This document shows, one piece after another, positions 15,496 to 23,962 of a stretch of DNA of 64,000 nucleotides; within the stretch, counting starts at the first letter, position 1; every line of letters starts with the position of its first letter. The stretch lies in contig NZ_OZ024668.1 of assembly GCF_902497775.2 (NCBI RefSeq), positions 3,394,326 to 3,458,325 of the forward strand, in the 5' to 3' direction. The notes beneath the pieces were generated by a model. It was given only the letters and a program-made list of their open reading frames with translations, made no database searches and had not been told where the DNA came from. The position numbers and the translations under genes are program-made. This DNA is from Pseudomonas fluorescens. GTDB lineage: Bacteria > Pseudomonadota > Gammaproteobacteria > Pseudomonadales > Pseudomonadaceae.

Positions 15496-17177
15496 GTGCG
15501 ATGAACCAACTGATTGTCGCACCCATCCTGTTGCCGCTGCTGACCGCAGCGCTGATGTTGCTGCTCGGGGAAAAACGCCGGCCGCTCAAGGCGCGGATCA
15601 ACCTGATCTCCAGCCTGCTCGGGCTGGGCATCGCCATCACCCTGCTGCTGTGGGTGCAGGGCCAGGGGCAAGCCAGCTCGATTGGCGTGTACCTGCCCGG
15701 CAACTGGCCAGCGCCCTTCGGTATCGTGCTGGTGGTCGACCGCCTTTCGGCCTTGATGTTGGTGCTGACCGGCATCGTCGGGGTCAGCGCCCTGGTGTTC
15801 GCCATGGCCCGCTGGGACCGCGCCGGCGCCAGCTTCCACGCGCTGTTCCAGATCCAGCTGATGGGCCTGTATGGCGCCTTCCTCACCGCCGACCTGTTCA
15901 ACCTGTTCGTGTTCTTCGAAGTCCTGCTGGCCGCCTCCTACGGCCTGATCCTGCATGGCTCAGGGCGCGCACGGGTCAAGGCCGGCCTGCATTACATCGC
16001 CATCAACCTGCTGGCCTCGTCACTGTTCCTGATTGGCGCGGCGATGCTCTACGGTGTCACCGGCACCCTGAACATGGCCGACCTTGCGCTGAAGATCCCG
16101 CTGGTACCGGAGGCCGATCGCGGCCTGCTGCACGCCGGTGCGGCGATCCTGGCCACGGCGTTCCTGGCCAAGGCCGGGATCTGGCCACTGAACTTCTGGC
16201 TGGTGCCGGCCTACTCCTCGGCCAGCGCACCGGTGGCCGCGCTGTTCGCGATCATGACCAAGGTCGGTTTCTATACCGTGCTGCGTTTGTGGACCTTGCT
16301 GTTCTCCGGCCAGGCTGGCGCTTCGGCGTTCTTTGGCGGCGAATGGCTGATCTACGGCGGCCTGGCCACCCTGGGCTGCGCGGCCGTGTCGATACTCGCC
16401 GCGCAGCGCCTGGAGCGCATGGCCAGCCTGAGCATCCTGGTCTCGGCAGGCACCCTGCTGGCGGCCATCGGCTTCGGTCAGGCCACCCTGACCGCCGCCG
16501 CGCTGTTCTACCTGGTCAGCTCGACCCTGGCGCTGTGTGCACTGTTCCTGCTGGCCGAACTGATCGAGCGCTCGCGCTCGGCCAACGAAATCCCCCTGGA
16601 CGATGAAGGTGACGGCCTGCCCTCGCCCTTGGAGTCGCTGCACCCGCCCAAAGGCATCAACCTCGATGACGAACAGAAGGCGGTGATCGGCCAGGTCATC
16701 CCCTGGACCATGGCCTTCCTCGGCTTGAGCTTTATCGCCTGTGCCCTGCTGATCATCGGCATGCCGCCGCTGTCGGGCTTTATCGGCAAGCTCAGCCTGA
16801 TCAGCGCGCTGTTCAACCCGCAAGGGCTGGGTGTGGCGCCGGAGCAGCCGCTGAGCGTCTCGGGCTGGATATTGGTGGCGTTGCTGGTGCTCTCCGGCAT
16901 GGCCTCGCTGATCGCCCTGACCCGCGTCGGCATCCAGCGCTTCTGGACCCCGCAGGAGCGCCCATCGCCACTGCTGCGCCGTTTTGAATGCATCCCCATC
17001 GTGGTGCTGCTGGGCTTGTGCGTAGTGCTCAGCCTGCGCGCCGAGCCGCTGCTGCGCTACACCCAGGACACCGCTGCCAGCCTGCAGGACCCAGAGCAAT
17101 ACGTCAGTGCCGTGCTCGGCACCCGCCCAGTGCCTGGGCCCACCAGCCTGGCTGCCGGCACCGAGGTGCAGCCATGA
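15492..17177 (+). CDS. mnhD: Mrp-type antiporter subunit D (NuoN/NuoM-like)
   Basis: A 561-residue polytopic protein of the proton-pumping NuoL/M/N family (NLFVFFEVLLAASYGLILHG, AKAGIWPLNFWLVPAYSSA, with the key lysine of the proton channel). An acidic cytoplasmic insertion follows the helix near residue 355 (IPLDDEGDGLPSPLESLHPP), before the last membrane block. It begins at ATG 15492 overlapping the stop of mnhC (ATGA), and the same overlap couples it to mnhE. Confidence 0.93.
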   Translation: MSAMNQLIVAPILLPLLTAALMLLLGEKRRPLKARINLISSLLGLGIAITLLLWVQGQGQASSIGVYLPGNWPAPFGIVLVVDRLSALMLVLTGIVGVSALVFAMARWDRAGASFHALFQIQLMGLYGAFLTADLFNLFVFFEVLLAASYGLILHGSGRARVKAGLHYIAINLLASSLFLIGAAMLYGVTGTLNMADLALKIPLVPEADRGLLHAGAAILATAFLAKAGIWPLNFWLVPAYSSASAPVAALFAIMTKVGFYTVLRLWTLLFSGQAGASAFFGGEWLIYGGLATLGCAAVSILAAQRLERMASLSILVSAGTLLAAIGFGQATLTAAALFYLVSSTLALCALFLLAELIERSRSANEIPLDDEGDGLPSPLESLHPPKGINLDDEQKAVIGQVIPWTMAFLGLSFIACALLIIGMPPLSGFIGKLSLISALFNPQGLGVAPEQPLSVSGWILVALLVLSGMASLIALTRVGIQRFWTPQERPSPLLRRFECIPIVVLLGLCVVLSLRAEPLLRYTQDTAASLQDPEQYVSAVLGTRPVPGPTSLAAGTEVQP

Positions 17178-17662
17178 AGCGCTTGTTCCCCGCCCCGTTG
17201 CTGTCCCTGTCGCTGTGGCTGCTGTGGCTGCTGCTGAACCTGTCGGTCAGCCCCGGCAACCTGCTGCTGGGCGCCTTGCTGGGCATCGTCGCGCCGCTAC
17301 TGATGGCACCGTTGCGACCGCTGGCGGTGCGCATTCGCCGCCCGGGCACCATCGTTCGCTTGATTCTGAGGGTTGGCGTCGACGTGCTGGTGTCCAACCT
17401 GCAGGTCGCCCGTGGCGTGTGGTCGGCCAAGCGCCGTGCGCCGCGCTCACGCTTCGTGCATATTCCCCTGGAGCTGCGTGACGCCCATGGCCTGGCGGCC
17501 CTGTCGATGATCACCACGGTGGTCCCCGGGACCATCTGGTCGGAACTGGCGCTGGACCGCAGCGTCCTCCTGCTGCACGTGTTCGACCTGGACGACGAGG
17601 CCGGATTCATCGAGCACTTCAAGCACACCTATGAACGCCCGCTGATGGAGATCTTCGAATGA
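17174..17662 (+). CDS. mnhE: Mrp-type antiporter subunit E
   Basis: A 162-residue membrane protein: two or three N-terminal helices followed by a soluble C-terminal half with the family motif TTVVPGTIWSEL and the preceding FVHIPLEL. ATG 17174 overlaps the mnhD stop (ATGA); the frame is open further 5' inside mnhD, but the family N-terminus MKRLFPAPLLSLSLWLLWL fixes the start. Needed for assembly of the antiporter complex. Confidence 0.92.
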   Translation: MKRLFPAPLLSLSLWLLWLLLNLSVSPGNLLLGALLGIVAPLLMAPLRPLAVRIRRPGTIVRLILRVGVDVLVSNLQVARGVWSAKRRAPRSRFVHIPLELRDAHGLAALSMITTVVPGTIWSELALDRSVLLLHVFDLDDEAGFIEHFKHTYERPLMEIFE

Positions 17663-17937
17663 CTGGCCTGCTTGCCAATGCCATTCTCGCCAGCCTGTTC
17701 ATCTTTGCCCTGGCCATGGCCCTGACCCTGTGGCGGCTGTTTCGCGGCCCTTCGGCGCAGGACCGGGTACTGGCGCTGGATTACCTGTACATCCTGGCCA
17801 TGCTGATGATGCTGGTGCTGGGTATCCGTTACGCCAGTGACACCTATTTCGAAGGCGCACTGCTGATCGCGCTGTTCGGCTTTGTCGGCTCCTTCGCCCT
17901 GGCCAAATTCCTCCTGCGTGGCGAGGTGATCGAATGA
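17659..17937 (+). CDS. mnhF: Mrp-type antiporter subunit F
   Basis: A 92-residue protein with three membrane helices (TLWRLFRGPSAQDRVLALDY is the MnhF signature). ATGA overlaps on both sides couple it to mnhE and mnhG. In bacilli MrpF also takes part in bile-salt or cation efflux; here simply a subunit of the complex. Confidence 0.92.
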   Translation: MTGLLANAILASLFIFALAMALTLWRLFRGPSAQDRVLALDYLYILAMLMMLVLGIRYASDTYFEGALLIALFGFVGSFALAKFLLRGEVIE

Positions 17938-18299
17938 TCAATGCCAATGAACTGCCGTTCTGGGTAGAACTGCTGGTGGCCGTGTTGCTGCTGCTGAGCA
18001 GCCTGTTCGCCCTGAGCGGCGCTGTCGGCCTGATTCGCCTGAAGGACTTCTTTCAGCGCATGCACCCGCCGGCCCTGGCATCGACACTGGGTGCCTGGTG
18101 CGTCGCCCTGGCCTCGATCCTGTACTTCTCGATGCTCAAGGAGTCGCCGGTGCTGCATGCCTGGCTGATCCCGATCCTGCTGTCGATCACCGTGCCGGTC
18201 ACCACCCTGCTGCTGGCCCGTGCTGCATTGTTTCGCAAGCGCATGGCCGGTGATGACGTACCTGAAGAAGTCAGCAGTGGCCGCGATCGCGGCAACTGA
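17934..18299 (+). CDS. mnhG: Mrp-type antiporter subunit G
   Basis: A 121-residue protein with three membrane helices; GLIRLKDFFQRMHPPALAST is the MnhG signature. Last gene of the operon, starting at ATG 17934 within the stop of mnhF. It ends two bases before the 3' end of a convergent small gene, so no room remains for a separate terminator. Confidence 0.92.
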   Translation: MINANELPFWVELLVAVLLLLSSLFALSGAVGLIRLKDFFQRMHPPALASTLGAWCVALASILYFSMLKESPVLHAWLIPILLSITVPVTTLLLARAALFRKRMAGDDVPEEVSSGRDRGN

Positions 18300-18301
18300 A
18301 A

Positions 18302-18508
18302 TCAGCCGCTGAGCTGCTGCAGCTCACGGCGGACCATAGCCGCGTACTCGGGCGGGCTGAGGGTGTAGAGCTGGGTGGCGACCCAGTCGAACCACGCCGC
18401 CTGCAGGCGTGGGCGCTCGGCAAGCCACTCCTCGGCCAAGGCGCGAGCCTGCGCCTGGTGCCGGGCATGAAAGTCAGCGCGGCCAACGCGCTCGGCGGCT
18501 ACGCTCAC
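18302..18508 (-). CDS. 68-residue conserved hypothetical protein
   Basis: A small Arg/Ala/Glu-rich protein that looks wholly alpha-helical (QAQARALAEEWLAERPRLQ, PPEYAAMVRRELQQL). GTG 18508 overlaps the stop of the gene before it as GTGA, which supports translational coupling and that the frame is real. No known domain. It probably acts with the 156-residue protein encoded upstream. Confidence 0.6.
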   Translation of the reverse strand: MSVAAERVGRADFHARHQAQARALAEEWLAERPRLQAAWFDWVATQLYTLSPPEYAAMVRRELQQLSG

Positions 18509-18975
18509 TCGCTGGCCTTGAAGGTGGTCAGTTCACCCTTCTGCCATTTGGCAACCTTGCGGGTCACGGCCTTGAGAGTCTTGCTCAGACCTTCCTGCAA
18601 CTGCTCGTGGGCGGCGAACACCAGCACCACGCCCTGGCCTTCCTTGAAGACAATGCCTTCGCCTTCAGCCACCGAAACGAAGGCGTAGTCACCCAGGCCA
18701 TAAACAGTCAGCTTGATTTCGCGAAATCGGATTTCCAGCTTGCCACCTTCGCGACTGGGCAATACTGCGGCACGAAAATGATCGCCGACCTTGAGTTCCA
18801 GACGCTGTTTGTCGTCCACCACCAATGCGGTTTCAGTATCGATCTCGGCCATGTACAGGCCTTCCGCGTTCTGTTCGGTGACATAAACAAAACGCGATTG
18901 AAACTGTTTGACCAGTTTTGCCCTGAGGTCGCCCAGAACAAACAGGGCATGGGTATCCAGATTGCTGACTGCCAA
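18505..18975 (-). CDS. 156-residue conserved hypothetical protein (TTG start)
   Basis: The open frame is longer, but the start that makes sense is TTG 18975, preceded by GAGGAA with six-base spacing; residues before it show no coding character. The protein (AVSNLDTHALFVLGDLRAKL...) is of mixed alpha/beta prediction with no signal peptide or membrane helix. Its end, TLKAVTRKVAKWQKGELTTF, is basic and helical. I know similar unnamed proteins in pseudomonads, but not a function. First gene of a two-gene unit with the 68-residue protein. Confidence 0.7.
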   Translation of the reverse strand: MAVSNLDTHALFVLGDLRAKLVKQFQSRFVYVTEQNAEGLYMAEIDTETALVVDDKQRLELKVGDHFRAAVLPSREGGKLEIRFREIKLTVYGLGDYAFVSVAEGEGIVFKEGQGVVLVFAAHEQLQEGLSKTLKAVTRKVAKWQKGELTTFKASE

Positions 18976-19294
18976 AGAAGAATTCCTCAAAAACCGATTA
19001 CACGCCGCTCCCCCAGCGGGCCGCGAGGCAGCCGCAAGGCAGCGGTACTTCAATTCGAAGTCTGAAAGACTAGTGGATTTGTGCACGAAAAGTCTGTGCA
19101 GACTGGCAAAGCAACCCGCAGGAATGTTTACCCATTGCTGCAAGCTTTTATCAGTTTGCAGATTTTCAGCAGATTTCCTAAAACGGAGAAGCCTTTTCTG
19201 ACAGCACTATCGCAACAAAAGTGCGATAGATGAAAGCAAGCCCTTCAGCAGGACGGGCTCCTGGAAATCATCCACTGCACACAGGGAAGCGAAT
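18976..19294. other. Intergenic region with one small hairpin, no gene seen
   Basis: About 320 bases between two divergent small genes. I see no convincing open frame. CTATCGCA and TGCGATAG form an 8-base inverted repeat at 19207-19229, roughly 65 bases before the start of the plus-strand gene, which could be an operator. The rest is unremarkable. Confidence 0.4.
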
Positions 19295-19504
19295 ATGCAC
19301 GAAAACACCGAATTCCGTCGAGAGCCTAAAGGCATTTCCTACATAGAATATGCCGCTCACTCGCTCAACAGCATGCCGCGCTTTGTGGTAGTGCCAGCTG
19401 GTATCGGTTTCTTTCATATCACCGAGCAAGCTACCGGGCGGGTGAAGGGCTTTCGCTGCGAGCATACCGAAGCCTGCGCCCTGGCCCGTTACCTGGAGAA
19501 TTGA
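19295..19504 (+). CDS. 69-residue conserved hypothetical protein
   Basis: A short soluble protein (MHENTEFRREPKGISYIEYA at its start) with GGGAAGCGA before ATG 19295. The sequence has a beta-rich middle (RFVVVPAGIGFFHIT) and a C-terminal helix (EACALARYLEN). Codon use is like its neighbours. No function is known to me. It converges on another small gene, seven bases apart. Confidence 0.55.
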   Translation: MHENTEFRREPKGISYIEYAAHSLNSMPRFVVVPAGIGFFHITEQATGRVKGFRCEHTEACALARYLEN

Positions 19505-19511
19505 CCCGGGC

Positions 19512-19727
19512 TTAACCGGCCCGACGCGCAACGGCGGGCCGGTCAACCCCGTGCAACTGTTCCAGCCAGGCAGCCTGACACTCCTGGGCTTCAGTACGGG
19601 TGGCGAAGGCTGTGCCACGCCGCTCGCCGTTGTCCAGTACCACCCAGCACACGCGCTTGCCCAGCACCTGCAGCGAGGCAGGCACGCCGCTACCAATCAT
19701 CACCGCTACATCGACTTGGCTATTCAT
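19512..19727 (-). CDS. 71-residue conserved hypothetical protein
   Basis: Two ATG codons lie side by side; GGAGG is two bases from the first and five from the second, so I choose the second (19727). The sequence VCWVVLDNGERRGTAFATRT suggests a small beta-sheet with a helix after it (EAQECQAAWLEQLHG). No known domain. It converges with the 69-residue gene. Confidence 0.55.
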   Translation of the reverse strand: MNSQVDVAVMIGSGVPASLQVLGKRVCWVVLDNGERRGTAFATRTEAQECQAAWLEQLHGVDRPAVARRAG

Positions 19728-19842
19728 CATTCCCTCCGGAATTTATTAGCAACCTAACGATATGCGTATGATAAGTCCTGACCGCCTACGGAAAAAGCTA
19801 TCCCCGGCATAGCTGTTTTACATTGCCGGTAACAAAGCCCGG

Positions 19843-21441
19843 TCAATCCTGCTGCGGTCGGTAGCCCAGACGCAAACCACCCCAATGCCTGCCCTGCACA
19901 TGGATCGGCACTGACAGGTCGTGCATCAGCTCGCCCGTATCGCGGGTATAGGTTTGCAACAACACCGCCTGTTGATGGCTGCCGCAGCGAATACCAGTAC
20001 GGTCGTCGAACTTGCGCTTGCTGCGGTTGTGCGCAGTATCGATGGCCTGGTCACCGGTCAACGGCTGATTGAAGGCATTGTTGTGGGTAGGGACATAACC
20101 TTGCTGGGTGCAGGCAATGGCGAACACCAGGCCTTCATGCTGCTTGAGCAGCGGCTCCTGGATCGGCGGCAGGACCTGGTCGGTGTACGGGTCGAAACGG
20201 GTGCGAAAACGTGCTGGCGAAGTACCCGGCAGTTGCTGGTAGTGGCGGTCGAACAAGTCCTCAAGGCTGATGCGCCCCTGGGCGATATCGTTCTCGAACT
20301 GTTCGGCAATCTGCTGTGCGCCTTGACGGGCCAGGTCATAAACGCGCTGGTGATAGTCGTCCAGGCCAACCTCCGCCAGGCGCTCACTGATGCTTTCGGC
20401 CTGCCCTTCCAGTTGTACGGCGGCCTGGGCCAGTCGCCGGGTTTGCTGGTCGCTGACCTGCAGGTCGCTGCGCATGCGCGCCACCGCCTCGAACAGGCTG
20501 TCCAGTTGCAATCGATTGGTTTCGGTACCCTCGGCGATCTCGCCGATCTGCTGCTCGACCCCGGCGGCCAGCCCGGCAATGCTGTCCAGTTGCTCGCCCG
20601 TGTGTTCGACCTGGTCCACGCCGCTGTGCAGGTCATCTGACAGCTCGCGGATCTGCCCGACCACCTGCGCCGTACGCTGCTGGATATCGGCGACCATCTG
20701 CCCGACTTCCTCGGTGGCGCTGGCGGTACGCCCGGCCAGGCCCCGCACCTCATCGGCAACCACGGCAAAGCCGCGCCCGTGATCACCCGCCCTGGCTGCT
20801 TCGATCGCCGCGTTGAGGGCCAGCAGGTTGGTCTGGCTGGCGATGGTCTGAATCACCAGGGTGACCCTGGCGATATCCTCGCTGCGCAGGTGCAGCGCCT
20901 CGATCAGTTCGCGGCTAGCGGTAGCCCGCGCACTCAGGTGATGCATGCGCTGGATCGACTCGGCCAGTACCGTGCGCCCGGCGGCGCTGCTTTGATGGGC
21001 GCTGCGGGCAGCGACCAGGGCCTGCTGGCTCAACTGCGAGGTGGCCTTCTCGGTGCCGATCATCACTTCGGCGCTGCTGACGATTTGCGCTGCGCAGTCC
21101 AGTTGCGACTGCAGCTTGTCTGCCAGCTGTTGCACCGAGAACGCCACCCCGGCGGCCGACAGGGCATTGTGGCTGGTGGTGCGCGACAGGTCGCGAGTCA
21201 GCTCGGCCAGCGGCTCACGGGTTTCCTGCGCGGCAACCGCGACCTTGCGCAGGCGCGGCAACCACAACGCCAGCAGGGCCAGCGGCAGGCCGAGGTAAAA
21301 CGACAGCCCGGCAAACGCCATGGCCGCCAGCAACCCTGCCAGTACCAGGCTCTGCAAAACCGTGTCTGACCACGGCGCAACGGCGAACGGCGTAGCTTGC
21401 CCTTCGACCACGGCGCCAGGCAGAGATCCTTCTCGCATCAT
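19843..21441 (-). CDS. Methyl-accepting chemotaxis protein with C-terminal cytoplasmic sensor domain
   Basis: About 532 residues. The N-terminus has only a tight hydrophobic hairpin ([20 protein letters not shown] and the stretch after it) with no periplasmic domain. The middle is the MCP signalling hairpin, with the highly conserved tip [20 protein letters not shown]. The last 160 residues form a Cache/PAS-like sensor ([42 protein letters not shown]) seen at the C-terminus of a family of pseudomonad and Shewanella receptors. Start MMREGS (21441) has GGAG seven bases upstream; ATG 21480 is possible but lacks a ribosome site. The ligand is unknown, and must be sensed inside the cell. Confidence 0.9.
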   Translation of the reverse strand: MMREGSLPGAVVEGQATPFAVAPWSDTVLQSLVLAGLLAAMAFAGLSFYLGLPLALLALWLPRLRKVAVAAQETREPLAELTRDLSRTTSHNALSAAGVAFSVQQLADKLQSQLDCAAQIVSSAEVMIGTEKATSQLSQQALVAARSAHQSSAAGRTVLAESIQRMHHLSARATASRELIEALHLRSEDIARVTLVIQTIASQTNLLALNAAIEAARAGDHGRGFAVVADEVRGLAGRTASATEEVGQMVADIQQRTAQVVGQIRELSDDLHSGVDQVEHTGEQLDSIAGLAAGVEQQIGEIAEGTETNRLQLDSLFEAVARMRSDLQVSDQQTRRLAQAAVQLEGQAESISERLAEVGLDDYHQRVYDLARQGAQQIAEQFENDIAQGRISLEDLFDRHYQQLPGTSPARFRTRFDPYTDQVLPPIQEPLLKQHEGLVFAIACTQQGYVPTHNNAFNQPLTGDQAIDTAHNRSKRKFDDRTGIRCGSHQQAVLLQTYTRDTGELMHDLSVPIHVQGRHWGGLRLGYRPQQD

Positions 21442-21550
21442 GTTTTGGCTCCATCGCAGCACGTCTTGTTGTGCGGCCATTAAACGCCACTATTAGGCCA
21501 TTAGCCATGCTTCCTTGGGTGTAAGACCGGTGCCTTTGATACAGGGCAAG

Positions 21551-21590
21551 AAAAACAAAACCCCCGAAGATCGCTCTTCGGGGGGTTGCT
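21551..21590 (-). terminator. Rho-independent terminator of the dksA-like gene
   Basis: On the minus strand, CCCCCGAAGA and TCTTCGGGGG form a 10-base stem with a four-base loop, followed by TTTTGTTTTTC. It lies 17 bases past the stop of the dksA-like gene. Confidence 0.9.
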
Positions 21591-21606
21591 GTGACACCTG
21601 CGCGGG

Positions 21607-22011
21607 TTAAGCCTGGCGCTGGTGCTTGTCGATCTGCTCGTGACGCTCTTGGGCTTCGATGCAGTACTTGGTGGTCGGGCTGATCAGCAGACGCTTGAGG
21701 CCGATCGGCTCGCCGCTGTCGTCGCACCAGCCGAAGCTTTCGTCTGCAATCCGGCCCAGGGCCATTTCCAGCTGAGGCAGCAGACGCTGATCACGGTCGA
21801 TGGTGTTGACCAACCAGTGGCGCTCTTCTTCGACCGAGGCGGCGTCGGCAGGATCGGCAGGCGTGTCCAGGCTTTCGATGGTTACACGGCTTTGCTCGAT
21901 GCGCTCATGGATCTCGACCTTCATCGACTGCAGCAGCTCGGTGAAGAAAGCCAATTGCTCAGCGTTCATGTAGTCATCGGCCGGCATGGCCAGCAACTTT
22001 TCCTTTGTCAT
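21607..22011 (-). CDS. DksA/TraR family RNA polymerase-binding protein with reduced zinc finger
   Basis: A 134-residue protein with the DksA coiled coil (residues about 20-90) and a C-terminal finger. Canonical DksA has two CxxC pairs; here the pairs read CDDS and CIEA, so only two of four cysteines remain, as in the zinc-independent DksA2 of P. aeruginosa. The coiled-coil tip has DPADAAS in place of the DxxDxA motif needed for the ppGpp response, keeping the aspartate-alanine pattern. Start MTKEKLLAMP at 22011 has AGAGAAA upstream; the longer frame is unlikely. It is followed by a strong terminator. Confidence 0.87.
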   Translation of the reverse strand: MTKEKLLAMPADDYMNAEQLAFFTELLQSMKVEIHERIEQSRVTIESLDTPADPADAASVEEERHWLVNTIDRDQRLLPQLEMALGRIADESFGWCDDSGEPIGLKRLLISPTTKYCIEAQERHEQIDKHQRQA

Positions 22012-22294
22012 TGATTTCTCTATAAAAAATACGTGCATTAAGGCGAATCGGGTGCTCCTGGCGAACAGCTCGCCAGCAGCGGAATTCTTCAAGCACCATC
22101 CGGCACTCAATTTACAGGGGGCGGCAGTCTACGGCCGAGATTCACACTGGGCAACAGAAATGACGGTGGAATTGACCGAAAAGGCCCTACAGGCCCTCCC
22201 CCGGCGCTGGTTTATAACAAAAAAACCACGGCGCAGGCGCTTTCCCGGGGACAAACGGTCATTCTCCGACAAAAACCTTGTAACAAAGATCCTC

Positions 22295-23962
22295 TCAACC
22301 GAGCAATTGGCTCAACACCGCGCGCAACTTTCCGGGCTTCACCGGTTTGTTCAGCAAGGGTGCGCCCAGGCGCTGCATGGCCCGGCGGCTCTGGTCGCTG
22401 CGATCGGCAGTGATCATCACGGCAAAGATGCTCTGGGCGAAATGCCGGCGTAAATCCCGCACCACCTCACAACCAGTTACCCCATGATCAAGGTGGTAGT
22501 CGGCAAGAATCAGCTCCGGCGCCTGCCCCTCAAGCACCACCAGGGCGTCGGCATAGTCACAGGCGGTCAGCACTTCACAGCCCCACTGCTGCAGCAACGC
22601 CGCCATGCTGTGCTGGATGCTCAGTTCATTGTCCAGCACCAACAAGCGGCGCCCGGGCAACGGATCACCGACACTGGGCAGCGCCAGCGTCGACAGCGGC
22701 ATCTCACTGGGCCGCTCATTCGACAGCGGCACGTCGATGCTGAACACCGAGCCGCGCCCCGGCCATGAGCGGACCTGCACCGGGTAATCAAGGATGCGGG
22801 CAATCCGCTCGACAATCGCCAACCCCAGCCCGACGCCTTTGCGGTCAGCGGCGCGGCCAACGTCCAACTGGTTGAATTCAAGAAAGATCGACTCAAGACG
22901 GTCTTCGGCAATCCCCCGGCCGCTGTCCCAGACTTCCAGGCGCACACTGTCACCACGGCGCCGCGCGCCGAGTAAAATGCGCCCGTGCCCGGTGTAGCGG
23001 CAGGCATTGCTGAGGAAGTTACGCAGAATTCGCGTAAGCAGGCGCAGGTCGGTGCGTACCGCCAGGCGACCGCTGCGCACCCGCAGGCTCAGCCCGGCCG
23101 CTTCGGCTACCGGCTGGAATTCCGAGGCCAACGGCGCCAGCACCTCATCCAGGCGGTACAGGTCAAGGTCTGGCTTGATCGCAGCCTGATCCAGCCGCGA
23201 AATATCCAGCAGGTCGGTGAGCAGATCCTCGGCGCCCTCCAGGGCCTGGTGCGCGCGCTCGACCAGTTGCTGCTCACCCGCGGGCAATTGCCGCTCGCGC
23301 AGGGTCGAGATCAGCAGTCGCGCAGCGTTGAGCGGCTGCAACAGATCATGGCTGGCCGCTGCCAGGTACTTGTCCTTGCTGCGGTTGGCCGCCTGGGCGG
23401 CGTCGCGCGCTTCGATCAGCTCATTGGTGCGTTCGGCAACCCGCTGTTCGAGCTGATCGTTGAGTTGCTGCAGACGCGCCTGGGCCAGCTTGCGTTCGGT
23501 GATATCGGCGACAAAACCCTCGACAACGCCTTCTTCGTCGGGACGCAGCAACAGGTTCATCAGCACGTCGATATGGCTGCCGTCACGCCGGCGCAACTGG
23601 GTCTCGTAGCCGATCAGCGCCTGCTCGCGCTGCAGCACCTGGGCGATGGCCAGCAGCTCGTCCTGGCCGCCGGCGAACAGATGGCTGGCCAGGTCGTTGC
23701 GCGACAACACCAGAGCCTGGGCGTCCGGGTAACCCAGCATGCGCGCCAGTGCCGGGTTGGCCGCACGCATGCCATCCTCGAGGCTGGCCTGAAAGATGCC
23801 ATGTACCGCATGCTCGAACAGCCACTTGTAACGATTGCGCTCGGCCTCCAGCTCTTCGAGGCGCACCGCCAGTTCCGGGTAATGACTCTTGCGTACGGTG
23901 TGGTTGCTCAGCCCCAGCAACCCGGCCAGGGCGTCACCCGCCGGCTCAGAGGGCCTCGCCAT
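22295..23962 (-). CDS. Hybrid sensor histidine kinase, PAS-HisKA-HATPase-REC (ErcS type)
   Basis: A 555-residue cytoplasmic kinase with no membrane helix. Order: a coiled N-terminus, a PAS/PAC sensor (about 40-165, ending EGVVEGFVADITERK), HisKA with phospho-acceptor His in YLAAASHDLLQPL (about 215), HATPase with LRNFLSNACRYT, DSGRGI and KGVGLGLAIV, and a receiver with phospho-Asp in LILADYHLDHG. It overlaps the upstream alcohol dehydrogenase gene by 17 bases. The pair matches PA1991-PA1992 (ercA-ercS) of P. aeruginosa, part of the control of ethanol oxidation, so the kinase probably senses alcohol oxidation status. Confidence 0.9.
   Translation of the reverse strand: MARPSEPAGDALAGLLGLSNHTVRKSHYPELAVRLEELEAERNRYKWLFEHAVHGIFQASLEDGMRAANPALARMLGYPDAQALVLSRNDLASHLFAGGQDELLAIAQVLQREQALIGYETQLRRRDGSHIDVLMNLLLRPDEEGVVEGFVADITERKLAQARLQQLNDQLEQRVAERTNELIEARDAAQAANRSKDKYLAAASHDLLQPLNAARLLISTLRERQLPAGEQQLVERAHQALEGAEDLLTDLLDISRLDQAAIKPDLDLYRLDEVLAPLASEFQPVAEAAGLSLRVRSGRLAVRTDLRLLTRILRNFLSNACRYTGHGRILLGARRRGDSVRLEVWDSGRGIAEDRLESIFLEFNQLDVGRAADRKGVGLGLAIVERIARILDYPVQVRSWPGRGSVFSIDVPLSNERPSEMPLSTLALPSVGDPLPGRRLLVLDNELSIQHSMAALLQQWGCEVLTACDYADALVVLEGQAPELILADYHLDHGVTGCEVVRDLRRHFAQSIFAVMITADRSDQSRRAMQRLGAPLLNKPVKPGKLRAVLSQLLG

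Noticed and set aside
22160..22294. Possible small plus-strand gene beginning ATGACGGTGGAATTG in the gap before the dksA-like gene
   Set aside because: No ribosome site, and the frame only continues by running antisense through the kinase gene. The 283-base gap 22012-22294 otherwise shows nothing I can support.
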